From Mucilaginibacter sp. (lineage in GTDB: Bacteria > Bacteroidota > Bacteroidia > Sphingobacteriales > Sphingobacteriaceae), in the NCBI GenBank assembly GCA_028287895.1, contig JAQBOV010000032.1, positions 1 through 51,401 on the forward strand: a stretch of 51,401 nt of DNA, read 5' to 3'. Position 1 is the first letter of the stretch. The number at the start of each line of letters is the position of its first letter. Shown in pieces: positions 34,297-44,738 of this stretch. The notes under the pieces were generated by a model. It searched no databases, was not told the origin of the DNA, and saw only the letters and a program-made list of their open reading frames with translations. The translations under genes and the position numbers were made by a program.

Positions 34297-35565
34297 ATGG
34301 AAGAAAAAAAATCAAATTCCCGGCGCCAGTTCGTCAAAAAGGCGGTTATCGCAGCAGCAACATTTACCATTGTGCCCCGCTTTGTTTTAGGCAAAGGCTA
34401 CCTTGCGCCGAGCGATCATTTAACTAAAGGCATCATCGGTGTAGGAGGTATGGGCAAAAACCATATTCCTTATGGCGGCACCAAAGTGGTAGCCATCTGC
34501 GATGTGGATAAGAACCATTTGCAGGAAACGGCCAAAATGCTCAACAACGGTGCAAAAACGATGAGTGATTATCGTGAATTGATCCAGTTGCCCGAAGTGG
34601 ATATTGTACACGTAGCTACCCCGCCGCATTGGCATGGCATTATAGCTGCTGATGCCGCCAGAGCCGGAAAGGATATCTGGTGCGAAAAACCTATGACACA
34701 TACCATAGGTGAAGGAAAACGCCTGGTGGAAGCTGTACAACAACATGGCCGTATTTTCAGGCTGAACACCTGGTTCCGTTTTGAGGATAATTTTTATGGC
34801 ATGGGAACTACAGTAAAGCCGATAAAGAAATTAGTAGAAAGCGGTTTACTCGGTTGGCCCCTTACGGTAACGGTAGGCAGACATACCGGATTCGACTGGA
34901 AATTTTATTGGGTGGGAAGGACCAACCTGCCGGAAATGCCTGTTCCGCCCGAGCTGGATTATGAAACATGGCTGGGCCCATCGCCTTATAAACCCTATCA
35001 TCCACACCGTGTTCACCAAACCTTTAGGGGTTATTGGGACTATGATGGCGGTGGTTTGAGCGACATGGGTCAGCATTACCTGGACCCTGTTCAATACTTT
35101 TTGGGTAAGGATAACGACAGTCCGATAAGTGTTGAATTAGATGCCCCGCAGCAAAATATGGATGCGGTGGGTACCTGGCGAAAAATTACTTATACCTATG
35201 CTGATGGCTGCAAAATTATACTTGATGGCGAAGGAAGCGTTGAGGGTGTACCCTATATCGAAGGGCCGAAAGGCAAACTGTACCCGGGATTTAAATCGGA
35301 TATACCAGACCTGGATAAAAAGCTGGCCGCCTTTCCGGACCCCGAGCCGCAGGTGACAGACTTCATCGATGCGGTAAAAAACAGGGAGAAATTTGCCCTG
35401 AATGAAGAAAATGGATATCGTTCATGTACCATCATTAATATAGGGCTGGCGGCTTTACGTTTGGGCCGCTCATTAAAATTTGACCCGGTGAAGCAGGAGT
35501 TTATTGGTGATGAAGGTGCAAACCGTCTTATTTTCCCGCCACTTCGCGGACCCTGGACCATCTAA
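34297..35565 (+). CDS. Tat-exported Gfo/Idh/MocA family oxidoreductase
   Basis: A 422-residue NAD(P)-dependent sugar oxidoreductase. The N-terminus has a twin-arginine signal (SRRQFVKKAVIAAATFTIVP), so it is folded with cofactor before export to the periplasm. The Rossmann motif is IIGVGGMGKNHIPYGG, the catalytic lysine is in WCEKPMTHTIGEG, and GGGLSDMGQHYLDPVQYFLG is in the substrate domain. Family members of this kind oxidise sugars at C3, giving the substrate for DUF1080 enzymes. The downstream HEAT-DUF1080 gene begins 16 nt after its stop, so they are cotranscribed. Confidence 0.9.
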   Translation: MEEKKSNSRRQFVKKAVIAAATFTIVPRFVLGKGYLAPSDHLTKGIIGVGGMGKNHIPYGGTKVVAICDVDKNHLQETAKMLNNGAKTMSDYRELIQLPEVDIVHVATPPHWHGIIAADAARAGKDIWCEKPMTHTIGEGKRLVEAVQQHGRIFRLNTWFRFEDNFYGMGTTVKPIKKLVESGLLGWPLTVTVGRHTGFDWKFYWVGRTNLPEMPVPPELDYETWLGPSPYKPYHPHRVHQTFRGYWDYDGGGLSDMGQHYLDPVQYFLGKDNDSPISVELDAPQQNMDAVGTWRKITYTYADGCKIILDGEGSVEGVPYIEGPKGKLYPGFKSDIPDLDKKLAAFPDPEPQVTDFIDAVKNREKFALNEENGYRSCTIINIGLAALRLGRSLKFDPVKQEFIGDEGANRLIFPPLRGPWTI

Positions 35566-35581
35566 TGTTTTATGATTTGAA

Positions 35582-38347
35582 ATGACAACCATGAGGAGAA
35601 TATTTATAACCATTATATTTTTTGCTTTTACGGTATTTGCAAAAGCTCAGCAATCTGATAGCCGAATTTCTGCCATACTCGATAAGGAGCCGGCCAACAA
35701 TGCAGCCGAATTAAACGCCAATGCCAATGCCGCGGCCCAACTTGGCGAAGATGCTTTAGTAAATATGCTTGCTATGCTGCAGCCAACCGGGCAGGCGGAT
35801 AACACCAAAATATTTGATGCCATCAGCGGCTTTTCGTTTTATGTTACGCAAAAAGGTAAAGAACCGTGGCGAGCAATGGCGGTTAGGGCTTATAGTAAAG
35901 CATTATCGAAAGTAAGTGATCAGGAAAACCAGGCATTTATCATCAGTCAGTTGCAAATAACAGGTAAGGATGATGCTATTCTCACCCTGAATAGATATTT
36001 GAACGATGAACGCCTTTGTGACCCTGCGGCAAGGGCTTTGGTCAAAATCAACTCGCCTGCTGCAAAGTCAGCCTTATTATCTGCTTTAAAAAGCTCACAA
36101 GGCCAATGCAGTTTGTCGTTGGTTGAAGCACTGGGCGATAGCCGGAACACGCTGGCGGTAAAAAGCATATCCGCACTCATTGGTAAGGATAAGAAGCAGG
36201 ATAAGGTAGCGTTATATGCACTGGCTAATATAGCCGATCCAATATCCATCAACCTGTTGGCTAATGGAGCTCAAAAGGCAGGGTTCACGTATGAGGAAAC
36301 CAATGCGACATCGGCCTACCTTTTATTTATAAAAAACCTGGGCAAAAAGAATATACCAACTGCCAGCCGTTTGGCAAAGACATTATCGACCAAAGCAAGC
36401 CTGGCCAACCAGGTGCAAACCCATTCTGCCGCTTTAAAATTACTGGTTGATATGCAGGGTGCTAAAAGTACGCCTTTGTTAATTGCAGCCGCAGGGAACA
36501 ACGATCCGCAATATCGTGATGCAGCCTTAAAATTTGCCGAGCCGTACGTCAATCCAACAACAACCGCTTTATGGGTAAGGGAATTAAGCAAAGCTAATGC
36601 GGGTGAAAGGGTTGCTATTATAAAAATGCTGGGTCATAACAGGGCCACTTCGGCATTGCCTGCAATCTTAAAGCAGTTAAAGAGTCAGGATAGCGAGGTG
36701 GTGGCAGCTGCTGTTACAGCCTTGGGCAAAATAGGACAGGATAGGGTTTTGAGTAATTTACTGGAAGTAATGAAAACCGGTGATCCCGCTGAAATTACCG
36801 CTGTTCAAAATGCTTTGCTGATCATGAAGGGGGCAACTGTTACTTTCAAGGTCTCCAAAGCATTACCCGATATGCCGGCAAACGCACAAGCGGCGCTCAT
36901 TAATGTATTAGCGGCAAGGGGAGCACATGATAAAATTGATCTGGTAACACCTTTATTAAATAGCAATGACCCGGGCGTTCGCGCTGCGGCTTTTGCATCC
37001 TTAAAACAGTTGGCGGCTGAAGATAATTTGGATCAGTTGTTTGCTCTGCTGGCTTCCTCAACCCAGGCAACGGAAACAGAGGATATCCGGGCGGCAATAA
37101 TTGCCGTAATTGCTTATGCTAAAAACCGTTGGCAGCATACTGAAATGGTATTACAGCAAATGGATAAGGCCCCTGCCAATAGAAAGACCCTATATTTTAA
37201 TATCCTGGCAAGCATAGGTGATAAAAGATCACTTGCAGCGATATCGAAAGTTTTCGGACAAGGGGACGGCCCGGCAAAACAGGCGGCAGTTACCGCTTTA
37301 TCCCAATGGGCCGATGTAAGCGCCGCACCTGAATTGTTCCTGATCAGCAAAGAAACAAGTGATGCAGGGCTGAAAAACCAGGCTTTGAGAGGTTATGTTG
37401 CTACGATCAGCAAATCAAACTATCCGCCGGATGAAAAAATAATTTACCTGCGTGATGCTATGGAAGTGGCTCAAACCGTTCCGCAGAAAAGATTGATTTT
37501 GCTAGAAGCTACCAACAATAAGACCTTTCCGGCGCTGCTGTTTATAAGTGAATACCTGGATGATCCGCAATTGCAGGACGAAGCGGCTAACGATGTATCA
37601 AACATTGCTTTGTCTGATAAGACTTTTTATGGCAATGATATCAAGCAATGGCTGAATAAAACTTTACAGATCAAAAAAGGTGGAGACAGTGATTACGAGA
37701 AAGTGGCTATCCGCAAATTTATTGCAGAGATGCCTTCGGACGCTGGTTTAGTTCCACTGTTTAACAATAAAGATTTGACAGGTTGGAAAGGTTTGGTAGG
37801 CGATCCCATCACCCGCAGTAAAATGGATGCTAAAACACTGGCTAGGGAGCAGCACAGGGCAGATTCTATTATGCGCAAAGGATGGTATGTAAAAGACAGT
37901 ATTTTAAACTTTAGCGGCCAGGGAGAGAATATTTGTACCACAAAGCAATACCGCAATTTTGAAATGTATGTAGACTGGAAGATAAATAAGGAAGGTGATG
38001 CAGGCATCTATCTGCGGGGCTCGCCGCAGGTGCAGATATGGGATACCTCCAGGGTCAGTGTTGGCGCGCAGGTTGGCTCTGGTGGCCTATACAATAACCA
38101 GGCACACGAAAGTAAACCTCTGAAGCTGGCTGATAACGCCATCGGCGACTGGAACAATTTTCATATTATTATGAAAGATGATAAAGTAACAGTTTACCTG
38201 AACGGTGTGCTGGTGGTTGATAAGGTAATAATGGATAACTATTGGGATAGAAAATTGCCCATATTCCCTAAAGAACAGATAGAACTCCAGGCCCACGGAA
38301 ATCATGTATATTACCGCGATATTTATATCAGGGAGCTGCCAGAATAA
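35582..38347 (+). CDS. Secreted HEAT-repeat protein with C-terminal DUF1080 domain
   Basis: A 921-residue protein. Signal peptide about 1-22 (IFITIIFFAFTVFAKAQ). Residues about 30-700 are a solenoid of HEAT-like helical pairs (for example DSEVVAAAVTALGKIGQDRV and NDPGVRAAAFASLKQLAAED). Residues about 718-921 form a DUF1080 jelly roll (GLVPLFNNKDLTGWKGL, YVKDSILNFSGQGENI, FEMYVDWKINKEGDAGIYLR, IELQAHGNHVYYRDIYIREL). The enzyme domain would act on 3-keto glycosides while the solenoid could hold partner proteins or substrate. ATG 35582 or 35591 both possible. Its 3' end is convergent with the aldo-keto reductase across a long palindrome. Confidence 0.88.
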   Translation: MTTMRRIFITIIFFAFTVFAKAQQSDSRISAILDKEPANNAAELNANANAAAQLGEDALVNMLAMLQPTGQADNTKIFDAISGFSFYVTQKGKEPWRAMAVRAYSKALSKVSDQENQAFIISQLQITGKDDAILTLNRYLNDERLCDPAARALVKINSPAAKSALLSALKSSQGQCSLSLVEALGDSRNTLAVKSISALIGKDKKQDKVALYALANIADPISINLLANGAQKAGFTYEETNATSAYLLFIKNLGKKNIPTASRLAKTLSTKASLANQVQTHSAALKLLVDMQGAKSTPLLIAAAGNNDPQYRDAALKFAEPYVNPTTTALWVRELSKANAGERVAIIKMLGHNRATSALPAILKQLKSQDSEVVAAAVTALGKIGQDRVLSNLLEVMKTGDPAEITAVQNALLIMKGATVTFKVSKALPDMPANAQAALINVLAARGAHDKIDLVTPLLNSNDPGVRAAAFASLKQLAAEDNLDQLFALLASSTQATETEDIRAAIIAVIAYAKNRWQHTEMVLQQMDKAPANRKTLYFNILASIGDKRSLAAISKVFGQGDGPAKQAAVTALSQWADVSAAPELFLISKETSDAGLKNQALRGYVATISKSNYPPDEKIIYLRDAMEVAQTVPQKRLILLEATNNKTFPALLFISEYLDDPQLQDEAANDVSNIALSDKTFYGNDIKQWLNKTLQIKKGGDSDYEKVAIRKFIAEMPSDAGLVPLFNNKDLTGWKGLVGDPITRSKMDAKTLAREQHRADSIMRKGWYVKDSILNFSGQGENICTTKQYRNFEMYVDWKINKEGDAGIYLRGSPQVQIWDTSRVSVGAQVGSGGLYNNQAHESKPLKLADNAIGDWNNFHIIMKDDKVTVYLNGVLVVDKVIMDNYWDRKLPIFPKEQIELQAHGNHVYYRDIYIRELPE

Positions 38348-38360
38348 AAACCTTTTGTTT

Positions 38361-38438
38361 GAACCGGAATTTATTGAATTTACAGAATTAAAATAAGAGA
38401 GAATTCGGGCAATTCTTAAATTCAATAAATTCCGGTTC
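38361..38438. repeat. Long perfect palindrome (21-bp arms) between convergent genes
   Basis: The left arm (38361-38381, beginning GAACCGGAATTTATT) is the exact reverse complement of the right arm (38418-38438), around 36 nt that contain a further AGAATT/AATTCT pair. It lies between the stops of the HEAT-DUF1080 gene and the aldo-keto reductase gene and could serve as a bidirectional terminator or RNA-stability element. The form resembles AATTCTG-type dispersed palindromes of this family, from memory. A fragment of similar sequence follows the next Gfo/Idh/MocA gene near 40721. Confidence 0.8.
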
Positions 38439-38449
38439 TGACAATTCCC

Positions 38450-39433
<984 letters not shown>

Positions 39434-39628
39434 AATCGTAATGTATATTTTATCTGATATTGATGTTGGGCAATATCCAGATAAAAGGTTTAACGAGTTT
39501 AATTGGTTTGTAAAATTTGAGTAACAATCAGCTTGTGCCCGGGAACGCTGTACCTCCATTGTGAGCTCCGTGGTAAATTAACCACAAAGGAATGCAGAAG
39601 TTTTTCACAAAGAATAAAGAGTTGTATT

Positions 39629-39636
39629 TACCTTTG
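39629..39636 (+). promoter_or_regulatory. -7 element TACCTTTG for the cytoplasmic Gfo/Idh/MocA gene
   Basis: Perfect TAnnTTTG match, 24 nt before the ATG at 39661. It supports that start over the in-frame ATG at 39592. Confidence 0.6.
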
Positions 39637-39660
39637 GGACCATATCATTTTAACTACCTG

Positions 39661-40719
39661 ATGAGAAAGACAATTAAGGCAGCTATTATCGGTTTTGGCA
39701 ATTCGGGACAGACGTTCCTTGCGCCGTTTATTGACGCTAACCCCGGTTTCGACCTAAAAAAAATAAGCACATCAGATCCGGTAAAGGCAGTCAAAGCCAA
39801 GTCCGTCTACCCAAACACGGTAGTGGTAAGCGACGCTGATGCCATAATTAACGATCCTGATATCGAGCTGATACTGATCGGTACGCCAAATACCTCGCAC
39901 CTGAGTTTGACTAAAGCGGCTCTACTGGCAGGCAAGCATGTGGTGGTCGAGAAGCCCTTTACCATTACTGCTGCCGATGCGGACGAATTGATTGCTTTAG
40001 CAAAACAGCAGAACAAAGTCTTGTCGGTACATCATAACCGCCGTTTTGACAGCGGGCACAATACCGTTAAAAAAATAATCGAAAGCAATGCATTGGGCAA
40101 ATTGGTAGAGTACGAAGTGCATTACGACCGTTTTCGCCGCGAACTGCGTCCCGGTGCATGGCGTGAGAAACCTCTCCCCGGATCTGGAATTTTATATGAT
40201 CTGGGAGCGCATTTAATAGACGGTGCATTGGAATTGTTTGGCACTCCACAGGCCGTTACCTGTATGATGCTTACCCAAAGGCCCGGATTGGAAGTGGAGG
40301 ATAATTTCGAGATCATCCTGAACTATCCGGGTTTAAAGGTGACGCTAAAAGGCGGTATGCTGGTTAAGGTGCCCGGCCCAACCTATGTACTTTATGGGGA
40401 TCATGGTACATTTATTAAATATGGCATGGATGTGCAGGAAGAGGCCCTGAAGAAAGGTTTGAAACCGGGCACACCCGATTGGGGAGCTGAACCTGAAGAG
40501 ATATGGGGTAAACTCACCACCGAAGAGAACGGCATTGATGTAACCCGCGCTGTTAAGAGCGAACCCGGCCGTTATCAGGACTATTTCCATAATATATATG
40601 ATGCCATTGCCGACGGGAAAGAGCTCATTGTAAAACCTGATCAGGCACGGCAAACCATCCGCATTATTGAGCTGGCTTTTCAGAGTAACGGGGAGAACAG
40701 GACGGTTGCTTTTGTCTGA
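39661..40719 (+). CDS. Gfo/Idh/MocA family oxidoreductase (cytoplasmic, YdgJ/IolW-like)
   Basis: A 352-residue NAD(P)-dependent oxidoreductase without signal peptide. IKAAIIGFGNSGQTFLAPFI is the Rossmann motif, VVVEKPFTITAADADELI holds the catalytic Lys of the EKP motif, and SVHHNRRFDSGHNTVKKIIE followed by GILYDLGAHLIDGALELFG marks the YdgJ/scyllo-inositol dehydrogenase-like group. The ATG at 39661 gives the usual N-terminus; ATG 39592 would add 23 residues that do not look conserved. It is unlike the exported member at 34297, so the two are not simple duplicates. Confidence 0.9.
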   Translation: MRKTIKAAIIGFGNSGQTFLAPFIDANPGFDLKKISTSDPVKAVKAKSVYPNTVVVSDADAIINDPDIELILIGTPNTSHLSLTKAALLAGKHVVVEKPFTITAADADELIALAKQQNKVLSVHHNRRFDSGHNTVKKIIESNALGKLVEYEVHYDRFRRELRPGAWREKPLPGSGILYDLGAHLIDGALELFGTPQAVTCMMLTQRPGLEVEDNFEIILNYPGLKVTLKGGMLVKVPGPTYVLYGDHGTFIKYGMDVQEEALKKGLKPGTPDWGAEPEEIWGKLTTEENGIDVTRAVKSEPGRYQDYFHNIYDAIADGKELIVKPDQARQTIRIIELAFQSNGENRTVAFV

Positions 40720-40813
40720 ACAAGAATTTAATGGATTTGAGGATGGCGGTCAATAATAATTACAATAAACAGCGCAGATAAGTAACAATTTTGCAGAACA
40801 TCAAGAAAGTAAT

Positions 40814-40842
40814 TTGAAAAAAAGCAAATTCAGTTATATTTG
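40814..40842 (+). promoter_or_regulatory. Promoter of the GH92/GH29 pair
   Basis: TTG at 40814-40816 (within TTTG) and a perfect -7 element TATATTTG at 40835-40842, 18 nt apart. This is the best complete Bacteroidota promoter in the window apart from the one at 51157. It would give a leader of about 75-80 nt. Confidence 0.65.
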
Positions 40843-40924
40843 AGGGAAAAATGAATCCATCAAACCTTAACATTAAGAAAAAAGATAGATTAGAATATTA
40901 ATATTGATAAAACGATTTACCTTG

Positions 40925-43216
40925 ATGAAACCACCGTTTCTCTCCTTATTACTTGCTCTGCCCATACTGGCATCGGCACAAAGCAAAACTTCCGAAAATT
41001 TGGTTCAGTATGTACACCCTATTATTGGTACGCAGCGCATGGGGCATGTGTACCCTGGGGCTACAGTGCCCTTCGGCATGGTACAGCTGAGTCCCGAAAC
41101 CGATACCGCGGCTTACGAGCTCAACGGCAAGTACAATCCCGACGTGTATAAATATTGCGCCGGCTACCAGTATGATGATAAAACCATTGTGGGCTTTAGT
41201 CATACCCATTTCAGCGGTACCGGGCATTCTGATTTGGGCGATTTCCTGATCATGCCGACAGTGGGCACACTAAAACTGAACCCCGGTACGGCCGATAAAC
41301 CCGGCAGTGGCTACCGTTCGGCATTTTCGCATGCAAACGAGGTAAGCCAGGCCAATTACTACAAAGTAAAGCTGGACGAAAGCAATATCACTGCCGAGAT
41401 GACCACTACTACACGTGCGGGTTTTCATCAATATACCTTTCCGAAGTCAGATCAGTCACATATTATCCTCGACCTGATGGCAGGCATTTATAATTACCCG
41501 GATAAAAACGTGTGGACGTATCTGAGAGTGATCGACGATTCTACCGTAGTGGGTTACCGCTCCACCAATGGATGGGCGCGCACCCGCACGCTGTATTTCG
41601 CTATGAAGTTCAGCAAGCCGTTCATCAGTCATGGTTATAAAAATTATTCAAAAAAAGAAGTTTACGGCGGTTTCTGGGGACAGTTTAACCGTACGCCTAA
41701 TTTTCCTGAAATAGCAGGTAAACAGATCAAAGCATATTTTGATTTTAAAACGGCGGAGGGCGAGAAAATCAAGATAAAAATGGCGCTGTCGCCGGTAAGC
41801 ATGGATGGTGCAATGGCCAATATGCAGGCCGAGGTACCGGGTTGGGATTTTGACAAGGTAAAAAATGACGGTCAGCGGCAATGGGAAACTGAGCTGCATA
41901 AGATAGTAATCGACGGCAGCAAAACAGACAAGGAAAACTTTTATACCTCGATGTATCACGCCATGATCAACCCCACCATTTATATGGATGTTGACGGGCA
42001 GTACAAAGGGCTCGACCAGAATGTGCACAAAGCCGATGGCTTTATCAATTATACTACTTTCTCATTGTGGGATACGCATCGCGCCCTGCACCCACTGTTC
42101 AATATCATCGATCCAAAACGCAATGCAGATATGGTGCGAAGCATGATGGCGCATTACGAGCAAAGTCCCGAACACATGCTGCCGGTATGGAGCAACTCAG
42201 GTAACGAGAACTGGTGTATGAGCGGTTATCATAGTGTGTCTGTTTTGGCGGATGCCGTAGTAAAAGGCAATGCCCCTTTTGATGTCAACAAGGCATTGGA
42301 TGCCTGCGTGGCCACTGCCCGTCACCGCGACTATGCCGGGATAGGTTATTATATGGACATGGGTTACATCCCCGATGAAAAGAATGGTGTATCGGTATCA
42401 TCAACATTAGAGTATGCTTATGATGACTGGTGCATAGCGCAAATGGCCAAAAAACTGGGCCGCACAGATATTTATGACGAATTCACCAAACGTTCGCAGA
42501 ATTATAAAAACGTATACGACCCAAAGACGGGTTTTATGCATCCCCGTATGGCAGACGGTAGTTTCCGCAAAAATTTTGACCCGCTGACCACCATTAACCA
42601 GGGCTTTATAGAAGGCAACGCCTGGAATTATACCTTATATGTTCCGCATGATCCGCAAGGGCTAATCAAAATGATGGGCGGTAATAAACGGTTTGTAAGT
42701 TATGTGGACAGCCTGTTCAGCTTTAATCTGCCGGATAAATATTTTGCCGAAACTGAAGACATTACCCGCGATGGTATTATCGGCAACTATGTGCATGGTA
42801 ATGAACCCTCGCATCATGTAGCTTACTTGTACGACTGGACCGATAAGCCCTGGAAAGCACAGGAAAAGATCCGGATGATACTGCCACGCATGTACAAACC
42901 AACTCCTGACGGACTGGGCGGCAATGACGATACCGGACAAATGAGCGCATGGTATATTTTCAGCACGATGGGTTTTTATCCTGTTGCACCAGGATCAGAT
43001 CAGTATGCGATCGGTAGTCCGGCAATCGATAAAGCGGTAATCAACCTGGATAATGGCAAAACCTTTACTATCAACGTAAAGAACCAGGGTGAAAAGAATG
43101 TTTATATTCAGAAGATCGTTTTAAATGGCAAGCCGTTGAACGGGTTGTTTATTAGTCATGCTGATATTATGAATGGGGGAGAGATTATCTTTTTTATGTC
43201 GGCGAAGCATAAATAG
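40925..43216 (+). CDS. GH92 alpha-mannosidase
   Basis: A 763-residue secreted enzyme with a signal peptide (about 1-18, LSLLLALPILASAQ). It has the N-terminal beta domain (VHPIIGTQRMGHVYPGATVP, then GFSHTHFSGTGHSD) and the catalytic (alpha/alpha)6 domain (TTFSLWDTHRALHPLFNIID; MLPVWSNSGNENWCMSGYHS; EGNAWNYTLYVPHDPQGLI; GGNDDTGQMSAWYIFSTMGF). GH92 enzymes are calcium-dependent exo-alpha-mannosidases, mostly on N-glycan-type alpha-1,2, alpha-1,3 or alpha-1,6 linkages. The ATG at 40925 is preferred over the TTG at 40904. The GH29 gene follows after 79 nt. Confidence 0.95.
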   Translation: MKPPFLSLLLALPILASAQSKTSENLVQYVHPIIGTQRMGHVYPGATVPFGMVQLSPETDTAAYELNGKYNPDVYKYCAGYQYDDKTIVGFSHTHFSGTGHSDLGDFLIMPTVGTLKLNPGTADKPGSGYRSAFSHANEVSQANYYKVKLDESNITAEMTTTTRAGFHQYTFPKSDQSHIILDLMAGIYNYPDKNVWTYLRVIDDSTVVGYRSTNGWARTRTLYFAMKFSKPFISHGYKNYSKKEVYGGFWGQFNRTPNFPEIAGKQIKAYFDFKTAEGEKIKIKMALSPVSMDGAMANMQAEVPGWDFDKVKNDGQRQWETELHKIVIDGSKTDKENFYTSMYHAMINPTIYMDVDGQYKGLDQNVHKADGFINYTTFSLWDTHRALHPLFNIIDPKRNADMVRSMMAHYEQSPEHMLPVWSNSGNENWCMSGYHSVSVLADAVVKGNAPFDVNKALDACVATARHRDYAGIGYYMDMGYIPDEKNGVSVSSTLEYAYDDWCIAQMAKKLGRTDIYDEFTKRSQNYKNVYDPKTGFMHPRMADGSFRKNFDPLTTINQGFIEGNAWNYTLYVPHDPQGLIKMMGGNKRFVSYVDSLFSFNLPDKYFAETEDITRDGIIGNYVHGNEPSHHVAYLYDWTDKPWKAQEKIRMILPRMYKPTPDGLGGNDDTGQMSAWYIFSTMGFYPVAPGSDQYAIGSPAIDKAVINLDNGKTFTINVKNQGEKNVYIQKIVLNGKPLNGLFISHADIMNGGEIIFFMSAKHK

Positions 43217-43295
43217 CGATTAGTGAACAAAGATTATTCGAGATTAGTCAATAAAGCATGGGCCAGTGCGATTCCCGGACTTTTAAAATATAATT

Positions 43296-44684
43296 ATGAG
43301 AAATAATATCATAACCTATTTATCAGTTGTGATTGCATCATGCTTTTTCACAGCAAATGCACAGCAAAAACCTTTAGCGCAACTTCAGCAGCAGTTCGTT
43401 GACCTGCGTTTCGGGATGTTCATCCACTTCAATATCCCTACCTATATGAATCAGGATTGGCCCGATCCGGCGGCATCGCCATCGATCTTTAATCCGACCA
43501 AACTGGATTGCGACCAATGGGCAAAGGCAGCTAAATCGGCCAATATGACTTACGGTTGTTTGACCACCAAGCACCATAGCGGTTTTTGTATCTGGGACAC
43601 TAAAACTACGGACTACAATGTGATGCACAGCCCGTACAAAAAGGATGTCGTGCGGCAATATGTCGATGCTTTCAGAAAGAATGGGCTTAAAGTGATGCTG
43701 TATTATTCCATACTGGATACACACCATAAGTTGCGCCCAAATTCCATTACCCCGGCAAATATAAAGATGATCGAAGGGCAAATAACTGAATTGCTGAGCA
43801 ACTACGGCCCTATAGAAGCACTGATCATCGATGGCTGGGATGCGCCATGGTCGAGAATATCTTACGACGATGTCCCGTTTGAAGAGATCTATCATTTGGT
43901 GAAATCCTTACAGCCCAATTGTGTGATGATGGACCTTAACGGAGCTAAGTATCCGCCCGAAGGGATGTACTATACTGACATCAAGACTTATGAAATGGGT
44001 GCAGGACAAAGAATATCCAAAGAGCATAATACGATGCCATCCCTGGCCTGTTTACCGATACAGAGGAGCTGGTTCTGGAAAACAACTTTCCCAACAGAGC
44101 CGACAAAAGACGCAGCAAAACTGGTGAATGAGGATATTATTCCGCTGAATAATGTGAACTGTAATTTCATCCTGAACGTAGCGCCGAACCGTGATGGTTT
44201 GTTTGATGATAATGCTTTGGCATCTTTAAAAAAGATAGGGGAACTTTGGAAAAATGCCGGCCCGGAAGCGCCGTTGCCAACGTTGGATGCACCCATCATC
44301 TCGCATAACCTGGCGAAACATGAGCCAAGCAATTCGAGCTGGAGCGATGACATGAATATTATGGACTTCGCTAATGATGATGATTTCGGCACTTCGTGGG
44401 TCTCCAACACGACGGTTGATAAGCCATGGTATGAGCTTGATTTTGATAAGGAGACGGCATTTAATGCTGTTGTTGTTACCGAAGAAAAACCGAATATCAA
44501 CAAATACTCCCTGGAGTATTACCATAACGGGACCTGGAAGCCTGTATTTGATGGTGCCAACGCTAAAAGGGTAAAAGTAAACCGCTTTGAGGGGGTATCC
44601 GGCACTAAAGTAAGGATACGGATATTAAAATCCGATCACCAGGCATCTATAGCGGAATTTGGAATTTATAATGAGAAGAGGTAA
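43296..44684 (+). CDS. GH29 alpha-L-fucosidase with C-terminal F5/8-type (CBM32-like) domain
   Basis: A 462-residue secreted enzyme: signal peptide about 1-22, catalytic barrel about 25-345 (FVDLRFGMFIHFNIPTYMNQ; GCLTTKHHSGFCIWDTKTTD; EALIIDGWDAPWS with Asp179 the likely nucleophile; NFILNVAPNRDGLFDD), and a galactose-binding-like domain about 355-460 (DEDWYELDF-type strand PWYELDFDKETAFNAVVVTE; GVSGTKVRIRILKSDHQAS). It removes terminal L-fucose. Together with the GH92 gene it fits trimming of fucosylated N-glycans or similar glycans. Exact linkage preference cannot be told. Confidence 0.92.
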   Translation: MRNNIITYLSVVIASCFFTANAQQKPLAQLQQQFVDLRFGMFIHFNIPTYMNQDWPDPAASPSIFNPTKLDCDQWAKAAKSANMTYGCLTTKHHSGFCIWDTKTTDYNVMHSPYKKDVVRQYVDAFRKNGLKVMLYYSILDTHHKLRPNSITPANIKMIEGQITELLSNYGPIEALIIDGWDAPWSRISYDDVPFEEIYHLVKSLQPNCVMMDLNGAKYPPEGMYYTDIKTYEMGAGQRISKEHNTMPSLACLPIQRSWFWKTTFPTEPTKDAAKLVNEDIIPLNNVNCNFILNVAPNRDGLFDDNALASLKKIGELWKNAGPEAPLPTLDAPIISHNLAKHEPSNSSWSDDMNIMDFANDDDFGTSWVSNTTVDKPWYELDFDKETAFNAVVVTEEKPNINKYSLEYYHNGTWKPVFDGANAKRVKVNRFEGVSGTKVRIRILKSDHQASIAEFGIYNEKR

Positions 44685-44738
44685 GTAAGGCTTTAGTCTT
44701 TTCTTGGGCGTTTAGTTTACCTATAAACCTATTCAACT

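Noticed and set aside
39434..39559. Longer aldo/keto reductase frame starting at 39559
   Set aside because: The added 42 residues do not resemble the family, which starts at MKYRTFANKEQ (39433).
43374..43895. 173-codon minus-strand frame over the fucosidase gene
   Set aside because: It is antisense to a complete GH29 gene with catalytic residues; no domain or start context supports it.
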